Notes: generated from the letters alone by a model not told the origin. A stretch of 64,000 nt of DNA from Vibrio aquaticus (GCF_003970385.1 NZ_RXZH01000004.1:241528-305527), one strand, 5' to 3'; shown: positions 1 through 10,494, counted from the stretch's first letter. Translations and numbers: made by a program.

Positions 1-570
1 GGTTTCGATACCGGTACCGACAATGCCTAAGAAACGACCATCTTTATAAATGCTTTGATTGATCCAAAGCCGAGTCAGTTCAAGGCGCGTATCTTTCTGT
101 ATGTTGACCGTGAGTGGTTTACCGCTGCTCTTTTGTTCGAAATACCATTGATCCGATGATGACCCTGGTTCTAAGTAATGGCGGAAATACGATCCAGTTT
201 GAACACTGTCGACATCGTTGTAGTAGTACCCAAGGTCATCATCGAGAACAATGAAAAAGTTTTTTGACTTAAACTGCCAACGGTAATTTTCAAGCGTTTC
301 TTCACCGACCTGTCGATAGACATCATCACCACTATTCTGCCCCCAAGAAGTAATATTGGGGTGCTTGGCAATCTTTTCTGCGAATTGAGCTTCTTTGATA
401 ATGGGTGGAAGGAGCATGTGGGCATCGTAATGAGCAGAAACACTCGCGTATTTCCACAGCAAGTCTGCGACAACTTGATCAATAACGTGCCTCGAGATTT
501 GATAGGAAACGACCACAAAGACAAGACTGCTGATCGCCACTAATAATAGTAATTTAATTCTCTGTTTCAT
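1..570 (-). CDS. Sensory membrane protein, N-terminal part only (runs off the window)
   Basis: An open frame of 190 codons begins at an ATG at 570 and continues past the left edge without a stop. Residues about 6-26 form one hydrophobic membrane anchor (LLLLVAISSLVFVVVSYQ). The rest looks like an extracytoplasmic Cache/PAS-type sensing domain, with aromatic-rich stretches and a W-Y-F segment followed by a G-K-P-L strand and an Asp. Such N-termini are usual in Vibrio diguanylate cyclases, chemoreceptors and histidine kinases; the output domain is outside the window, so its class cannot be decided. It is divided from topA by a terminator. Confidence 0.6.
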   Translation of the reverse strand, partial: MKQRIKLLLLVAISSLVFVVVSYQISRHVIDQVVADLLWKYASVSAHYDAHMLLPPIIKEAQFAEKIAKHPNITSWGQNSGDDVYRQVGEETLENYRWQFKSKNFFIVLDDDLGYYYNDVDSVQTGSYFRHYLEPGSSSDQWYFEQKSSGKPLTVNIQKDTRLELTRLWINQSIYKDGRFLGIVGTGIET

Positions 571-723
571 GGCGTCCTTCCAACTGAACCTTTAAACCAA
601 TAGGTGTTAGTGTTCAAATTGTCAAAATCAGAAACGAGAATCCTTATCATAGAAAAGAGGCAAAGTATCAGAATAAAGCAACGATCGCATCATCATGAAA
701 AGGTAATGAAAGTTATCGCATAA

Positions 724-750
724 AAAAAGCAGCCACTTCGGCTGCTTTTT
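724..750. terminator. Rho-independent terminator after topA
   Basis: An 11-bp stem (AAAAAGCAGCC / GGCTGCTTTTT) with a 5-nt loop lies 16 nt beyond the topA stop. A-tract and T-tract on either side let it act in both directions; on the minus strand it ends topA. Confidence 0.85.
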
Positions 751-765
751 CTTACAACTTATGTG

Positions 766-3402
766 TTACTTTTTTGCTTTGGCAGGTTTCTTACGCTTAT
801 CCGTGATTTCCCACTTACCATCAACGTAAAGCGCCGTGTAGCCTGATGGCTTGCCATCGACTTCAGAACGTACATAGTTCTCTTTCGACTTGCGGCTAAA
901 GCGAACAACCATTGGTAGGCCATCTGGGTCTTTTTCAGGTGCCTCTGTCAGGTACACGAACTTAGGCGAAATACGATCTTTGAATCGTACGAGCTCTTCA
1001 ACCAATGGTGCGCGTGTTTCACGAGATTTAGGGAACGTACTTGCCGCTAGGAACAAGCCCGATGCGCCATCTCGTAGTACGAAGTACGCGTCTGAGTTTT
1101 CACATGGAAGCTCAGGAAGGTGCACAGGATCTTCTTTTGGTGGCGCTACTTCGCCATTCTTAAGAATCTTACGCGTGTTCTTACACTCTTGGCTAGTACA
1201 GTCCATGTATTTACCAAAACGACCGTTCTTAAGTTCCATGTCACTGCCACACTTGTCACACTCGACAACCGGGCCATCGTAACCTTTCACTTTGAACTCA
1301 CCATGCTCGACAATGTAACCTTCACAGTTCGGGTTATTACCACAAACGTGCATTTTACGTTTGTCGTCGATTAGGTACGCGTCCATCGCGGTTTCACAAA
1401 TTGGACAACGTTTCTTCGCACGCAGTGCAGCCGTTTCAACGTCTTCTTCAAGAACGTTGATAATGCCTTCTTCATCACCTAGGTTGATCGTTGTCTTACA
1501 ACGCTCTTTCGGTGGCAGCGCGTAACCCGAACAACCAAGGAAGACACCTGTAGATGCTGTGCGAATTCCCATAGGGCGAGAACAAGTCGGACACTCAATA
1601 TCCGTGTAAACGATGTGGTTAGGCTTCATACCGCCTTCTTCTTCGTCCAACTCTGCTTTTGACAAGTCGCCAGTAAAGTCATTGAAGAAATCATCGAGTA
1701 CGCCTTTCCAATTCGCATCACCTTCAGCGATTTGGTCAAGTTTCTCTTCCATGCGAGAAGTGAACTCGTAGTTCATAAGCTCATCGAAACTGCCATCTAG
1801 ACGGTCAGTTACAATTTCACCCATTTTCTCAGCGTAGAATCGACGCTGCTCAACTTTTACGTAACCACGATCCTGAATGGTAGAGATGATTGACGCATAC
1901 GTTGATGGACGGCCAATACCACGTTTTTCAAGTTCTTTAACCAGTGCCGCTTCAGTGAAGCGTGCTGGGGGCTTAGTAAAGTGCTGCTTAGGATCAAGCG
2001 TCACAAGCTCGATGGAGTCGCCAACTTGTACAGCCGGTAGAATTTGGTCTTCGTTTTTACCCAGTGGGCGCTGAACACGAGTCCAACCATCAAACTTAAG
2101 AATACGGCCTTTCGCTTTTAGCGTGTACTCATCAGCTTTCACGCTTACTGTTGTTGAATCGTATTTAGCTGGTGTCATCTGACACGCGACAAATTGATTC
2201 CAAATCAGTGAATAGAGCTTATGAGCGTCTGCTTCCATCCCTTTAAGGTCGTCGGCTTTCACTGCAACATCTGAAGGACGAATCGCTTCGTGCGCTTCTT
2301 GTGCGCCTTCCTTACTGCCATAAACATTTGGCTTAGACGGTAGGTATGCGTCACCAAACTCATCGCCAATGAAACCACGAACCGTTTCTACGGCTTCTGC
2401 GCTCAGGTTAGTCGAGTCGGTACGCATGTAGGTGATGTAACCCGCTTCATACAGTCGCTGAGCAAGCATCATTGTCTTCTTAACACCGTAACCTAAGCGC
2501 GTACTTGCCGCTTGTTGCAGAGTAGAAGTAATGAATGGTGCAGATGGCTTACTCGACGTTGGGCGGTCTTCACGCTTACACACTTCGTAACGTGCTTTGT
2601 CTAATACCGCCACCGCTGATTGTGTTTCAGCTTCGTTGACTGGCTTAAACGCAACACCATCTTTTTGTGCTACCTGTAAACGGAAATCGGTTTTGTCTTG
2701 AGTTTTCGTGTTCGCATGGATATCCCAAAATTCTTCAGGGATAAACGCTTTGATTTCACGCTCTCGCTCAACAAGCAGTTTCACCGCAACCGACTGTACA
2801 CGCCCAGCAGACAAACCACGTGCCACTTTTTTCCAAAGCAGTGGTGAGACCATAAAGCCAACCACACGGTCCATGAAACGGCGCGCTTGTTGCGCATTAA
2901 CGCCATCCAAACTCAGTTCGCCCGGTTTCTCGAACGCCTGTTGAATAGCATTTTTCGTAATCTCGTTAAAGACAACGCGTTTGTATCGCTCTTCATCGCC
3001 ACCGATGATCTCACGAAGGTGCCAAGCGATAGCCTCTCCCTCGCGGTCTAAATCGGTTGCGAGATAAACGCGGTCTGCGTCTTTCGCTAATTTTTGCAGT
3101 TCCGCAACCACTTTCTCTTTACCCGGTAGGATTTGATAATTCGCTTCCCAGCCGTGGTAAGGGTCGATACCCATCTTCTTAATCAGTGATTTGCGATCTT
3201 TTTCTTTTTTGATTCGTGCTTTTTCTTCTGCGCTCAAGCCCTTGGTCGAAACAGCAGCTGCCTTCTGACCGGTACTTTGGCCAGCAGTCGGCAGATCACG
3301 TACGTGACCTACACTGGACTTAACAATAAAGTCCTTACCTAAATACTTATTGATGGTCTTCGCTTTGGCCGGCGACTCCACAATAACCAGTGACTTACCC
3401 AT
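766..3402 (-). CDS. topA: DNA topoisomerase I
   Basis: Type IA topoisomerase that relaxes negative supercoils through a transient 5'-phosphotyrosyl bond. The 878-aa product has the N-terminal Toprim domain with the DLDRE metal motif near residues 117-121. The active-site segment YITYMRTDS places the catalytic Tyr at about 325 and the partner Arg at 327. Three C-terminal Cys4 zinc-ribbon modules follow (CPTC, CPIC and CDKC starts), then a basic Lys-rich tail. Length and domain order match the gammaproteobacterial enzyme. It is transcribed away from yciN across a 429-bp intergenic region, as in E. coli where the two are also neighbours. Identification is secure. Confidence 0.98.
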   Translation of the reverse strand: MGKSLVIVESPAKAKTINKYLGKDFIVKSSVGHVRDLPTAGQSTGQKAAAVSTKGLSAEEKARIKKEKDRKSLIKKMGIDPYHGWEANYQILPGKEKVVAELQKLAKDADRVYLATDLDREGEAIAWHLREIIGGDEERYKRVVFNEITKNAIQQAFEKPGELSLDGVNAQQARRFMDRVVGFMVSPLLWKKVARGLSAGRVQSVAVKLLVEREREIKAFIPEEFWDIHANTKTQDKTDFRLQVAQKDGVAFKPVNEAETQSAVAVLDKARYEVCKREDRPTSSKPSAPFITSTLQQAASTRLGYGVKKTMMLAQRLYEAGYITYMRTDSTNLSAEAVETVRGFIGDEFGDAYLPSKPNVYGSKEGAQEAHEAIRPSDVAVKADDLKGMEADAHKLYSLIWNQFVACQMTPAKYDSTTVSVKADEYTLKAKGRILKFDGWTRVQRPLGKNEDQILPAVQVGDSIELVTLDPKQHFTKPPARFTEAALVKELEKRGIGRPSTYASIISTIQDRGYVKVEQRRFYAEKMGEIVTDRLDGSFDELMNYEFTSRMEEKLDQIAEGDANWKGVLDDFFNDFTGDLSKAELDEEEGGMKPNHIVYTDIECPTCSRPMGIRTASTGVFLGCSGYALPPKERCKTTINLGDEEGIINVLEEDVETAALRAKKRCPICETAMDAYLIDDKRKMHVCGNNPNCEGYIVEHGEFKVKGYDGPVVECDKCGSDMELKNGRFGKYMDCTSQECKNTRKILKNGEVAPPKEDPVHLPELPCENSDAYFVLRDGASGLFLAASTFPKSRETRAPLVEELVRFKDRISPKFVYLTEAPEKDPDGLPMVVRFSRKSKENYVRSEVDGKPSGYTALYVDGKWEITDKRKKPAKAKK

Positions 3403-3831
3403 AATTGACTCAAGTGTCCTTTATCGAGTGCGCAATTAACGCACAACATACTTAAAACTTCGCTTCTTTTTTTACTATTGAGCGAGATTGCAAGAAGATC
3501 AATATCTTTTTTAAATTTCTCAATTGACTGCTCGACAAATCAACGATGTTTTATTGATAACCCAACATTCGCTGAAACCTTGCCGCGCTTATAGATATAG
3601 AAAGCGGGCACATACTAAACGGGCAAAGAATCTTTACGCCAGTGCAAGACGACTTTTTTAGTCACCAGTCACAAAACCCACGTTCATCGTTTCCTACAGA
3701 TACGTCTTTTGTAACTTGATCTATCGCATTTGAATTTCTAGCAGAGTTCCATACAATTTCGCTAAAGCATGCCCGTTTACGATGAATAGCACAAAACTTC
3801 GGGTTCAAATAAAACAACAAAGGTATTACCG
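3403..3831. other. Divergent intergenic region topA / yciN
   Basis: No convincing ORF or RNA gene is seen. It must carry the topA promoter (minus) and the yciN promoter (plus). A 10-bp inverted repeat (TAAACGGGCA at 3616-3625, TGCCCGTTTA at 3770-3779) encloses about 144 bp; its meaning is unknown. Confidence 0.5.
3730..3757 (+). promoter_or_regulatory. Candidate sigma-70 promoter of yciN
   Basis: TTGAAT (4/6 to the -35 consensus), a 16-bp spacer and TACAAT (5/6 to the -10 consensus) lie about 75 bp before the yciN start. This was read by eye only. Confidence 0.4.
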
Positions 3832-4080
3832 ATGAGCGAGAAAAAAGTCATTTCACACGCTGAGTTATTGATGATTGCCAACCATGTTATTCAAGAACAC
3901 GACGATTACTTGGAAGGTATGCGAACCGACAGCGTTGAAGAAAAAGAAGGCGTTTTAGTCTTTAAAGGCAACTACTTCTTGGATGACAACGGATTACCAA
4001 CACCACAAACAACCGCTGTGTTTAACATGTTTAAATACCTTGCGCATCATTTATCGAAAGAGTTTACGTTAGAAAACTAA
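3832..4080 (+). CDS. yciN: YciN family protein
   Basis: An 82-aa cytoplasmic protein of unknown biochemical role, recognised by its strong likeness to E. coli YciN. Shared features are the EHDDYLEGM segment near residue 24, the GVLVFKGNYFLDDNGLPT core, and the TTAVFNMFKYLAHHLS helix toward the C-terminus. Its place beside topA is conserved with E. coli, which supports the call. No membrane segment or signal is present. A strong terminator follows directly. The molecular function is not established for the family. Confidence 0.93.
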   Translation: MSEKKVISHAELLMIANHVIQEHDDYLEGMRTDSVEEKEGVLVFKGNYFLDDNGLPTPQTTAVFNMFKYLAHHLSKEFTLEN

Positions 4081-4094
4081 CAAAGACGAAAAGC

Positions 4095-4121
4095 AAAGGG
4101 TTGGCACAGTGCCAACCCTTT
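4095..4121 (+). terminator. Terminator of yciN
   Basis: A GC-rich stem (AAAGGGTTGGC / GCCAACCCTTT) with a 5-nt loop and T-run starts 15 nt after the yciN stop. Confidence 0.88.
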
Positions 4122-4142
4122 TTGGTTTTCAATGACTTAATA

Positions 4143-4246
4143 CGCCATCCTCGAGAGCGAGGAACAAGTGAGTTGAGGATCTCTTGAAGCAAGTAGAAAA
4201 CTAACAAAGATTCCCTACTCGCTCCTTCGTCACTCTATGGAATGAC
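4143..4246. repeat. Imperfect palindromic intergenic repeat, copy 1
   Basis: The left arm reads CGCCATCCTCGAGAGCGAGG and continues to GAGGATCTCTT. The right arm runs from AGATTCCCTACTC to CTATGGAATGAC and is roughly its reverse complement. The same family recurs after folD and in tandem after minE. It sits between the convergent genes yciN and aroA, beyond the yciN terminator. Confidence 0.8.
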
Positions 4247-4277
4247 GGTATATTGGACTCTTAACTCTTTCAGCCTG

Positions 4278-5558
4278 TTACGAGCTTAAACCTTCCAATT
4301 TATCGAAATAATCCGGGAATGTCTTAGAAGTACATTTCGGGTCATTGATGGTCACTGGGGTATCGCTGAGCGCCACTAGCGAGAAACACATTGCCATGCG
4401 GTGGTCATCGTACGTATCAATCGCAGCGTGCGTCAGTTGAGCTGGCGGAGTAACTACAATGTAATCTTCACCTTCTTCAACTTCCGCCCCGACTTTACGC
4501 AGTTCAGTTGCCATCGCGGCTAGACGGTCCGTTTCTTTTACACGCCAGTTATACACGTTGCGAATCGCCGTTGTTCCCTCTGCAAATAGCGCTGTGGTAG
4601 CAATCGTCATCGCGGCATCAGGGATATGGTTGAAGTCTAGATCAACCGCTTTTAGCTCGCCGACACGTGAAATCACGTAGTCATCGCCCCATTCAATCTC
4701 AGCGCCCATTTTTTCAAGCGCATCAGCAAATTGAATATCACCTTGGATACTGTTTTTACCAATGCCTGTTACTTTGATCTGACCGCCTTTGATCGCGGCG
4801 GCTGCAAGGAAATAGGACGCAGATGACGCATCCCCTTCCACTAAGAAATCGCCCGGTGCAACGTAAGACTGGCCTTTGCGAATCACAAACTCTTGGTAAT
4901 CGTTGTTTTCAACTTGAACACCAAACTGAGCCATGATGTGCAACGTGATATCGATGTATGGCTTTGAAACCAACTCACCAATAATCTTAATCGTCACATC
5001 ATCTTCAGCCAGTGGTGCTGACATCAGGAATGCAGTCAGGAATTGACTAGAGATTGAGCCATCAATCTCAACCGTACCACCCTTCAGGCCTGTGCCATGA
5101 ATTTTAAGCGGCGGATAGTTGTCGTTTTCTAAGTATTCCACTTCTGCACCCGCTTGGCGCAGTGCATCCACTAAGTGACCGATTGGACGCTCTTTCATGC
5201 GAGGTTCGCCAGTCAGTACATACTCACCACCACCTAGACACAACGCCGCAGCCAGTGGGCGCATCGCTGTACCGGCATTACCTAAGAACAGCTCAAGAGC
5301 ATCTGGTGCATTGAAAGGTTTACCTAAACCTTCGACTTCACATACCGTTTTATCTGCAGACAGCGTGTAGTTCACACCCAATTGAGTAAGAGCATTCAGC
5401 ATGTGACGAATGTCGTCACTATCGAGAAGGTTAGTAAGGCGTGTTGTGCCCTTCGCCAACGCAGCAAGTAGCAACGCTCGGTTTGAAACACTTTTTGAAC
5501 CTGGTAAGTTGACCTCACCATTGACTTTATTGATAGGTTGTAACGTAAGGCTTTCCAT
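4278..5558 (-). CDS. aroA: 3-phosphoshikimate 1-carboxyvinyltransferase (EPSP synthase)
   Basis: Shikimate-pathway enzyme that joins phosphoenolpyruvate to shikimate 3-phosphate to give EPSP, a precursor of chorismate and aromatic amino acids. The product is nearly collinear with E. coli AroA: the N-terminal [18 protein letters not shown] signature, [32 protein letters not shown], and the C-terminal [11 protein letters not shown] segment are all present. I start it at the ATG giving MESLTLQPI (426 aa), the usual family N-terminus. An in-frame ATG four codons upstream (5570) is also possible because both have a purine-rich stretch ahead. It stands as a single gene. Confidence 0.97.
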   Translation of the reverse strand: MESLTLQPINKVNGEVNLPGSKSVSNRALLLAALAKGTTRLTNLLDSDDIRHMLNALTQLGVNYTLSADKTVCEVEGLGKPFNAPDALELFLGNAGTAMRPLAAALCLGGGEYVLTGEPRMKERPIGHLVDALRQAGAEVEYLENDNYPPLKIHGTGLKGGTVEIDGSISSQFLTAFLMSAPLAEDDVTIKIIGELVSKPYIDITLHIMAQFGVQVENNDYQEFVIRKGQSYVAPGDFLVEGDASSASYFLAAAAIKGGQIKVTGIGKNSIQGDIQFADALEKMGAEIEWGDDYVISRVGELKAVDLDFNHIPDAAMTIATTALFAEGTTAIRNVYNWRVKETDRLAAMATELRKVGAEVEEGEDYIVVTPPAQLTHAAIDTYDDHRMAMCFSLVALSDTPVTINDPKCTSKTFPDYFDKLEGLSS

Positions 5559-5715
5559 TAAAATCGTCATTCCTTGCTCACCTCGTCTTCCTAAACGAGG
5601 CGATGAATATTCTTCGTACTTGCAGACTATCTAAAAAGCTTCGTTAAAACCAGAGCTAAAACACGAATAAAACTGAATAATTATGTGGTCAGCTCAGAAC
5701 GAATAAAAAGGTCTA

Positions 5716-6171
5716 TCAATACTCTTTATCGACTCTTACGCCATCATCAAAATAGAGAATGCGGACTTTGTCTCCACGTTCAAAAAGCATGTTGCTGTCG
5801 ATATCTTGGATCACATCTATTAGCTTACCCTTTTCGGTTTTTATTAGTATCTCAACGAGTCGGTATTCTACTTTATAAGTCTGATTGGCGTGATTTCTGG
5901 CTATACCTGCCCCAGCAACCGCTCCTACTGCCGTCGCGACTTCTTTGCCGGTACCGCCACCAAATTGATTACCAATCAAGCCACCAGCAACTGCGCCTAG
6001 TAAGGTTTCCCACCCGGAGCTTTTCGACTCAATGATTTCCTGCTGGGTAATATACCTAACCGTCTCCACCGAACCAAAGACCACTTCGTTCACTGGCCTT
6101 GCGGTATTTCTTTGGTAGGCTGCATTGGCAATAAGTGGAAAAACCAATATGATCCATAGTAACTTCTTCAT
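5716..6171 (-). CDS. Glycine-zipper 2TM domain envelope protein
   Basis: A 151-aa exported protein. Residues 1-18 form a signal peptide ending in ANA, and there is no lipobox Cys, so unlike SlyB/Pcp it is probably not a lipoprotein. Residues about 57-92 are a glycine-zipper hairpin (GAVAGGLIGNQFGGGTGKE, then AVGAVAGAGIA), typical of the SlyB/rickettsial 17-kDa antigen family in the outer membrane. The C-terminal 50 residues resemble the small beta domain that follows this motif. Function is unknown beyond an envelope role. It is transcribed divergently from aat with only 18 bp between the starts. Confidence 0.8.
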   Translation of the reverse strand: MKKLLWIILVFPLIANAAYQRNTARPVNEVVFGSVETVRYITQQEIIESKSSGWETLLGAVAGGLIGNQFGGGTGKEVATAVGAVAGAGIARNHANQTYKVEYRLVEILIKTEKGKLIDVIQDIDSNMLFERGDKVRILYFDDGVRVDKEY

Positions 6172-6189
6172 TTCTGTCCCCTATATTGC

Positions 6190-6918
6190 ATGGCACGTTA
6201 TCTTACAGAGCTTGATCCCGATGAAATCTGGTTCCCATCACCTTTTGATGCGCTCAATGACCCGAATGGGTTGCTCGCGGTCGGAGGCGACCTAGACCCA
6301 GCAAGGCTTCTGTTTGCCTATCAAAACGGTATCTTTCCTTGGTATGGCCCGGGAGAACCCATTTTATGGTGGAGTCCCTCTCCTCGTGCCACTTTCGATC
6401 CTAAGACATTTCATTGTTCAAGAAGTCTCAAAAGATTTCAAAAAAAGCATCAATATACTGTCAGTATCAACCAAGCCACCGACGATGTCATTGACTACTG
6501 TGCATCCACTCGCCCTGCAGAAGAAACTTGGCTCAATGACGATATGCGTGCCGCTTACAAACAATTAGCGACGCAAGGTCACTGTCATTCGGTCGAGGTA
6601 TGGCACAATGAAAAGCTGATTGGGGGCATGTACGGTCTTTCTGTGGGGCAACTTTTTTGCGGTGAGTCGATGTTTAGTTTAGCGACCAACGCCTCTAAGG
6701 TAGCGCTGTGGTACTTTTGCGAACATTTTCAAAAGCATGGCGGGCAGCTGGTTGACTGCCAAGTATTAAATCCACACACTGAGTCTTTGGGCGCAAAAGA
6801 GCTCGAACGTGAAGATTTCATGCAAAGGCTGCTATCCTTAAAAGAAGCGCCTTTAGCCGATGGTTGCTTTAACAATCAATGGATAACCAATCTCAATGGG
6901 GAGATAGATGAGCTCTGA
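6190..6918 (+). CDS. aat: Leucyl/phenylalanyl-tRNA--protein transferase
   Basis: N-end-rule enzyme that adds Leu or Phe from charged tRNA to proteins starting with Lys or Arg, marking them for ClpS/ClpAP. The 242-aa product has the family hallmarks: FPSPFDALNDPNGLLAVGGDL at the N-terminus (residues about 16-36), the ILWWSPSPRAT motif, WHNEKLIGGMYGLSVGQLFCGESMFS in the GNAT-like core, and VDCQVLNPHTESLGA. Its last 11 bp overlap bpt, showing translational coupling. E. coli has aat close to infA, and the same order is kept here. Confidence 0.97.
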   Translation: MARYLTELDPDEIWFPSPFDALNDPNGLLAVGGDLDPARLLFAYQNGIFPWYGPGEPILWWSPSPRATFDPKTFHCSRSLKRFQKKHQYTVSINQATDDVIDYCASTRPAEETWLNDDMRAAYKQLATQGHCHSVEVWHNEKLIGGMYGLSVGQLFCGESMFSLATNASKVALWYFCEHFQKHGGQLVDCQVLNPHTESLGAKELEREDFMQRLLSLKEAPLADGCFNNQWITNLNGEIDEL

Positions 6919-7606
6919 TCTACAACAAATTCGTATAGGATTAACCGATTGCCACCCGTGCAGTTATCTCGCTGACCGTCAGGAGCGAGTGGCGGTGGCG
7001 CTTGATCCTGGAATGCACTGTGGTTCAAGCTATGAAGTGTTATTGGCGAATGGTTTTCGACGTAGCGGCGACACCATTTATAAGCCTCACTGTGATCTTT
7101 GCCAATCTTGCCAAGCATTGCGTGTATCAGTCCCTGATTTTACCCAATCGAAAAGTCAAAAGCGCCTGTTCAACAAAGCGAAATCTTTTGACTGGCAATT
7201 GAAAAGTGACATGGATACAGATTGGTTTGAATTGTACGCTCGATACATTGAAGCGCGCCACCAAAATGGTTCAATGTACCCACCAAAGAAATCCGAATTT
7301 GCCTCTTTTTCTAACTGTGCTTGGCTTAATACGCAATACTTGCATGTCTATGATCACGGCAAGCTGATCGCCATCGCAGTGACGGATATTCTGTCTAATA
7401 GCGCCAGTGCCTTCTACACCTTTTATGACCCAGACTATGAGATTTCACTCGGCACTCTAGGCGTCTTATATCAATTGGAGTATTGCCAACAGCAAGGTAA
7501 GCAGTGGCTTTATTTGGGGTATCAGATCGATGAATGCCCTGCGATGAACTATAAAGTCCGATTTCAACGTCATCAAAGGCTAGTAAATCAGCGTTGGCAA
7601 GGGTAG
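6908..7606 (+). CDS. bpt: Aspartate/glutamate leucyltransferase (ATE1-like)
   Basis: Bacterial homologue of eukaryotic arginyltransferase. The Vibrio vulnificus enzyme Bpt is known to leucylate N-terminal Asp and Glu, opening an N-end-rule branch absent from E. coli. The 232-aa protein has the Cys-rich N-terminal region (CHPCSYL near residue 16, then CDLCQSCQALRV near 63) and the GNAT-like C-terminal half with SAFYTFYDPDYE and LYLGYQIDECPAMNYK. It overlaps aat by 11 bp and is followed by infA. The start inside the aat frame is an ATG preceded by GGGGAGAT, a good ribosome binding site. Confidence 0.93.
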   Translation: MSSDLQQIRIGLTDCHPCSYLADRQERVAVALDPGMHCGSSYEVLLANGFRRSGDTIYKPHCDLCQSCQALRVSVPDFTQSKSQKRLFNKAKSFDWQLKSDMDTDWFELYARYIEARHQNGSMYPPKKSEFASFSNCAWLNTQYLHVYDHGKLIAIAVTDILSNSASAFYTFYDPDYEISLGTLGVLYQLEYCQQQGKQWLYLGYQIDECPAMNYKVRFQRHQRLVNQRWQG

Positions 7607-7686
7607 AATACGCCCCAACTTTACTTAATTCATTTTTATCGGCATTATGCGCCGGTAAGAATTGTCCATTTTTAAAAGAGGATTAA

Positions 7687-7905
<219 letters not shown>

Positions 7906-7947
7906 TCTCTGACTGCCTAGCGCATTCCGAATTAGTCGAATACAGAC

Positions 7948-7978
7948 AAAAAAGCGAAGCCCAGTGCTTCGCTTTTTT
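7948..7978 (+). terminator. Terminator of infA
   Basis: A 13-bp stem AAAAAAGCGAAGC / GCTTCGCTTTTTT with a 5-nt loop, 43 nt after the infA stop. Confidence 0.9.
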
Positions 7979-7999
7979 GTTTCCTAAAGTCATCCCAAA

Positions 8000-8232
8000 C
8001 TCAAACAACATAAACAAGTATTGCTTCTACAATCCGCTTGTTTGAGATCTTCGCTAGCCCAAAGTTCATAGGCTAACGCATGCTTGTTCGCAATGCCCGT
8101 TCATGTTGTTCCAGAGTATGATTGGTTGCCTAAGAAGGTATTATGTAACATGCATGCGCTAAAACCGCTGATGTCACCACTGGCAAAAGAGCCAATTTAG
8201 CGGCTTGTGGAATAATACCTGCTTAGGTGACC
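8000..8232. repeat. Nested inverted repeats between infA and tdk
   Basis: This non-coding stretch folds back on itself several times. CTCAAACAA (8000-8008) pairs with TTGTTTGAG (8038-8046). A 20-nt arm at 8124-8143 (GGTTGCCTAAGAAGGTATTA) pairs with 8213-8232 with 3 mismatches, and encloses CGCTAAA (8157-8163) / TTTAGCG (8196-8202). It lies just beyond the tdk stop and may serve as a tdk terminator or be a palindromic element. No coding potential is seen. Confidence 0.55.
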
Positions 8233-8249
8233 ACTTAAGATAAGAAAGG

Positions 8250-8828
8250 CTATTTACCTAGTGCTTCTTTATAATGCACTCGACACACAGATACATAACG
8301 GTCGTTACCACCGATTGCGACTTGATCACCTTCAGCAATCGCCACACCATGTTCATCAGTACGGATAACCATGTTCGCTTTGCGGCCACAGTGACAAATG
8401 GTTTTTAACTCAACCAGTTTGTCTGCCCAAGAAAGTAGGTACTTACTGCCTTCAAAAAGCTCACCTAAGAAGTCTGTACGCAGACCGTAACAAAGCACGG
8501 GAATATGCAGTTTATCGACCACTTCTGTTAATTGGTAAACCTGCTCTTTAGAAAGGAACTGACATTCGTCAACCAAAATACAATGGCGTTTTTCAACTTC
8601 ATTTAAAGCGACGATTTCTTGGTAAAGATCGCTCTCTGCATTGAATAGCTGAGCTTCTGACTGCAAACCAATCCGAGAGCTCACTTTGCCTACGCCGTAA
8701 CGGTCATCAAGCGCCGCGGTATAGATCACCGGCGTCATACCACGCTCTTGGTAGTTAAAAGAAGATTGAAGAAGAGTGGTTGATTTACCCGCATTCATCG
8801 CCGAGTAATAGAAATACATCTGAGCCAC
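8250..8828 (-). CDS. tdk: Thymidine kinase
   Basis: Type II thymidine kinase of the nucleoside salvage pathway, phosphorylating thymidine to dTMP with ATP. The 192-aa protein is collinear with E. coli Tdk: the P-loop [15 protein letters not shown] at residues 8-22, the Walker-B-like VDECQFLS near 90, the [13 protein letters not shown] segment, and a structural zinc site formed by CHCGRKANM and the C-terminal CRVHY. The start is a GTG with AGGA seven nt upstream, giving the expected [10 protein letters not shown]-terminus. It lies downstream of cysS on the same strand but a terminator separates them. Confidence 0.97.
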   Translation of the reverse strand: MAQMYFYYSAMNAGKSTTLLQSSFNYQERGMTPVIYTAALDDRYGVGKVSSRIGLQSEAQLFNAESDLYQEIVALNEVEKRHCILVDECQFLSKEQVYQLTEVVDKLHIPVLCYGLRTDFLGELFEGSKYLLSWADKLVELKTICHCGRKANMVIRTDEHGVAIAEGDQVAIGGNDRYVSVCRVHYKEALGK

Positions 8829-8866
8829 TGTCGTGTCCTGTATAAATATTTATAAAAATCAAAGAA

Positions 8867-8888
8867 AAGGGCTGAATAAACAGCCCTT
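8867..8888 (-). terminator. Terminator of cysS
   Basis: AAGGGCTG / CAGCCCTT stem with a 6-nt loop, followed on the minus strand by a T-rich stretch, about 20 nt beyond the cysS stop. Confidence 0.8.
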
Positions 8889-8909
8889 AAAATAACATAC
8901 GTTTATCGA

Positions 8910-10292
8910 TTACTTACGACGCCACGTTGTGCCTTCTGGGCCATCTTCTAAGACGATACCCATTTCAGTCAGCTTATCACGTGCCATATCGGCGTTTGCC
9001 CAATCTTTTGATGCACGAGAGTCATTACGTAACTTAATCAACGCTTCGATTTCAGCCACTTCATCATCGTTACCCGCATCGCCTTTCAAAAAGGCTTCAG
9101 GATCTTGGTGGAGAATACCGATAACGTCAGCAAGTTTGCGCATTACTGCACCCAGTGTACTTGCCGTAGCCACATCATCACCCTTAATGCGGTTGATTTC
9201 ACGAGCCATGTCAAACAGTACTGAGTAAGCTTCAGGCGTATTGAAGTCATCGTTCATCGCCTCAGTGAAACGAGCAACGTACTCATCGCCACCTGTCGCC
9301 TCTACTGATAAGTCCAGACCGCGTAGTGACGTGTATAGACGCTCAAGAGAGGCGCGCGCTTGATTCAGGTTATCTTCGCTGTAGTTCAGCTGACTACGGT
9401 AGTGACCTGACATTAGGAAGTAACGCACGGTTTCTGCATCGTAATGGCTTAGAACGTCACGGATAGTGAAGAAGTTACCTAGAGACTTAGACATCTTCTC
9501 ACGGTCAACCATCACCATACCGCTGTGCATCCAAGTGTTCACATAGTCAGTGCCGTGCGCACAGCATGATTGAGCGATTTCGTTTTCATGGTGAGGGAAC
9601 TGAAGGTCAGAACCGCCGCCGTGAATATCGAAATGATTACCAAGAATTGATGAGTTCATTGCTGAACACTCGATGTGCCAACCTGGACGACCTGGGCCCC
9701 ATGGCGATTCCCATGTAGGTTCACCTGGTTTAGACATTTTCCAAAGAACAAAGTCTAGAGAGCTGCGCTTCGCGCTTTCGATTTCAACACGAGCACCCGC
9801 TTGAAGCTGGTCTAAGTCTTGGCCAGAAAGTTTGCCGTACTCGTCGTACTTCGCGATTTCGAACATTACGTCGCCATTGTCAGCGACGTAAGCGAAGCCA
9901 CGCTCAATCAGAGTTTCTACAAGCTCAATGATCTCTTTGATGTATTCTGTCGCACGAGGCTCGACATCTGGACGCTTCATGTTTAGCGCATCAAAGTCTG
10001 CATGCATTTCACCGATCAGGCGCTCAGTCAAAGAGTCACAAGATTCACCGTTTTCGTTCGCGCGCTTGATGATCTTGTCATCAATATCAGTGATGTTGCG
10101 AACAAACGTTAGATCATAACCTTGATAACGTAGGTAACGAGAAACCACATCAAAAGAAACGAAAGTACGACCGTGACCGATATGACAGAGATCGTAGATG
10201 GTTACCCCACAGACATACATGCCAACTTTACCGGCAGTGATTGGTTTGAATTCCTCTTTCTGTCTTGTGAGTGTGTTATATATCTTTAACAT
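8910..10292 (-). CDS. cysS: Cysteinyl-tRNA synthetase
   Basis: Class I aminoacyl-tRNA synthetase charging tRNA-Cys. The 460-aa product shows the HIGH-type motif [13 protein letters not shown] near residue 36, zinc ligands (CGVTIYD near 28, then [31 protein letters not shown] near 210-240), and the KMSKS loop ([12 protein letters not shown]) near 265. Length is that of the E. coli enzyme (461 aa). It is divergent from ppiB across about 200 bp that must hold both promoters. Confidence 0.98.
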   Translation of the reverse strand: MLKIYNTLTRQKEEFKPITAGKVGMYVCGVTIYDLCHIGHGRTFVSFDVVSRYLRYQGYDLTFVRNITDIDDKIIKRANENGESCDSLTERLIGEMHADFDALNMKRPDVEPRATEYIKEIIELVETLIERGFAYVADNGDVMFEIAKYDEYGKLSGQDLDQLQAGARVEIESAKRSSLDFVLWKMSKPGEPTWESPWGPGRPGWHIECSAMNSSILGNHFDIHGGGSDLQFPHHENEIAQSCCAHGTDYVNTWMHSGMVMVDREKMSKSLGNFFTIRDVLSHYDAETVRYFLMSGHYRSQLNYSEDNLNQARASLERLYTSLRGLDLSVEATGGDEYVARFTEAMNDDFNTPEAYSVLFDMAREINRIKGDDVATASTLGAVMRKLADVIGILHQDPEAFLKGDAGNDDEVAEIEALIKLRNDSRASKDWANADMARDKLTEMGIVLEDGPEGTTWRRK

Positions 10293-10494
10293 GATCTCTA
10301 TCTAATAATTGGGTGAAACAAAATAGTGCACCAGTATATCAACTCATGTCCTATTTCGTAATCCCTCAATTGAGCAAAAAGACACCGTTAACACCAATAC
10401 TCACCTCTCAACCATTACTTTTCACGTATTCACAGACGAAAAGTTACGATAGAATCCTTAGCTCAAGTCAAAAACCTATGTAAAGGACATAATC

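Noticed and set aside
171..524. Minus-strand ORF of 117 codons inside the truncated sensor gene
   Set aside because: It is a different frame of the 1-570 sensor gene, which has a membrane anchor and a recognisable sensing-domain pattern.
5685..6035. Plus-strand ORF antisense to the glycine-zipper gene
   Set aside because: The minus-strand frame has a signal peptide and a glycine zipper; the antisense frame has no such features and no ribosome binding site.
8124..8232. Large palindrome as an integron attC site
   Set aside because: No RYYYAAC/GTTRRRY core sites flank it and no integron integrase or cassette is present.
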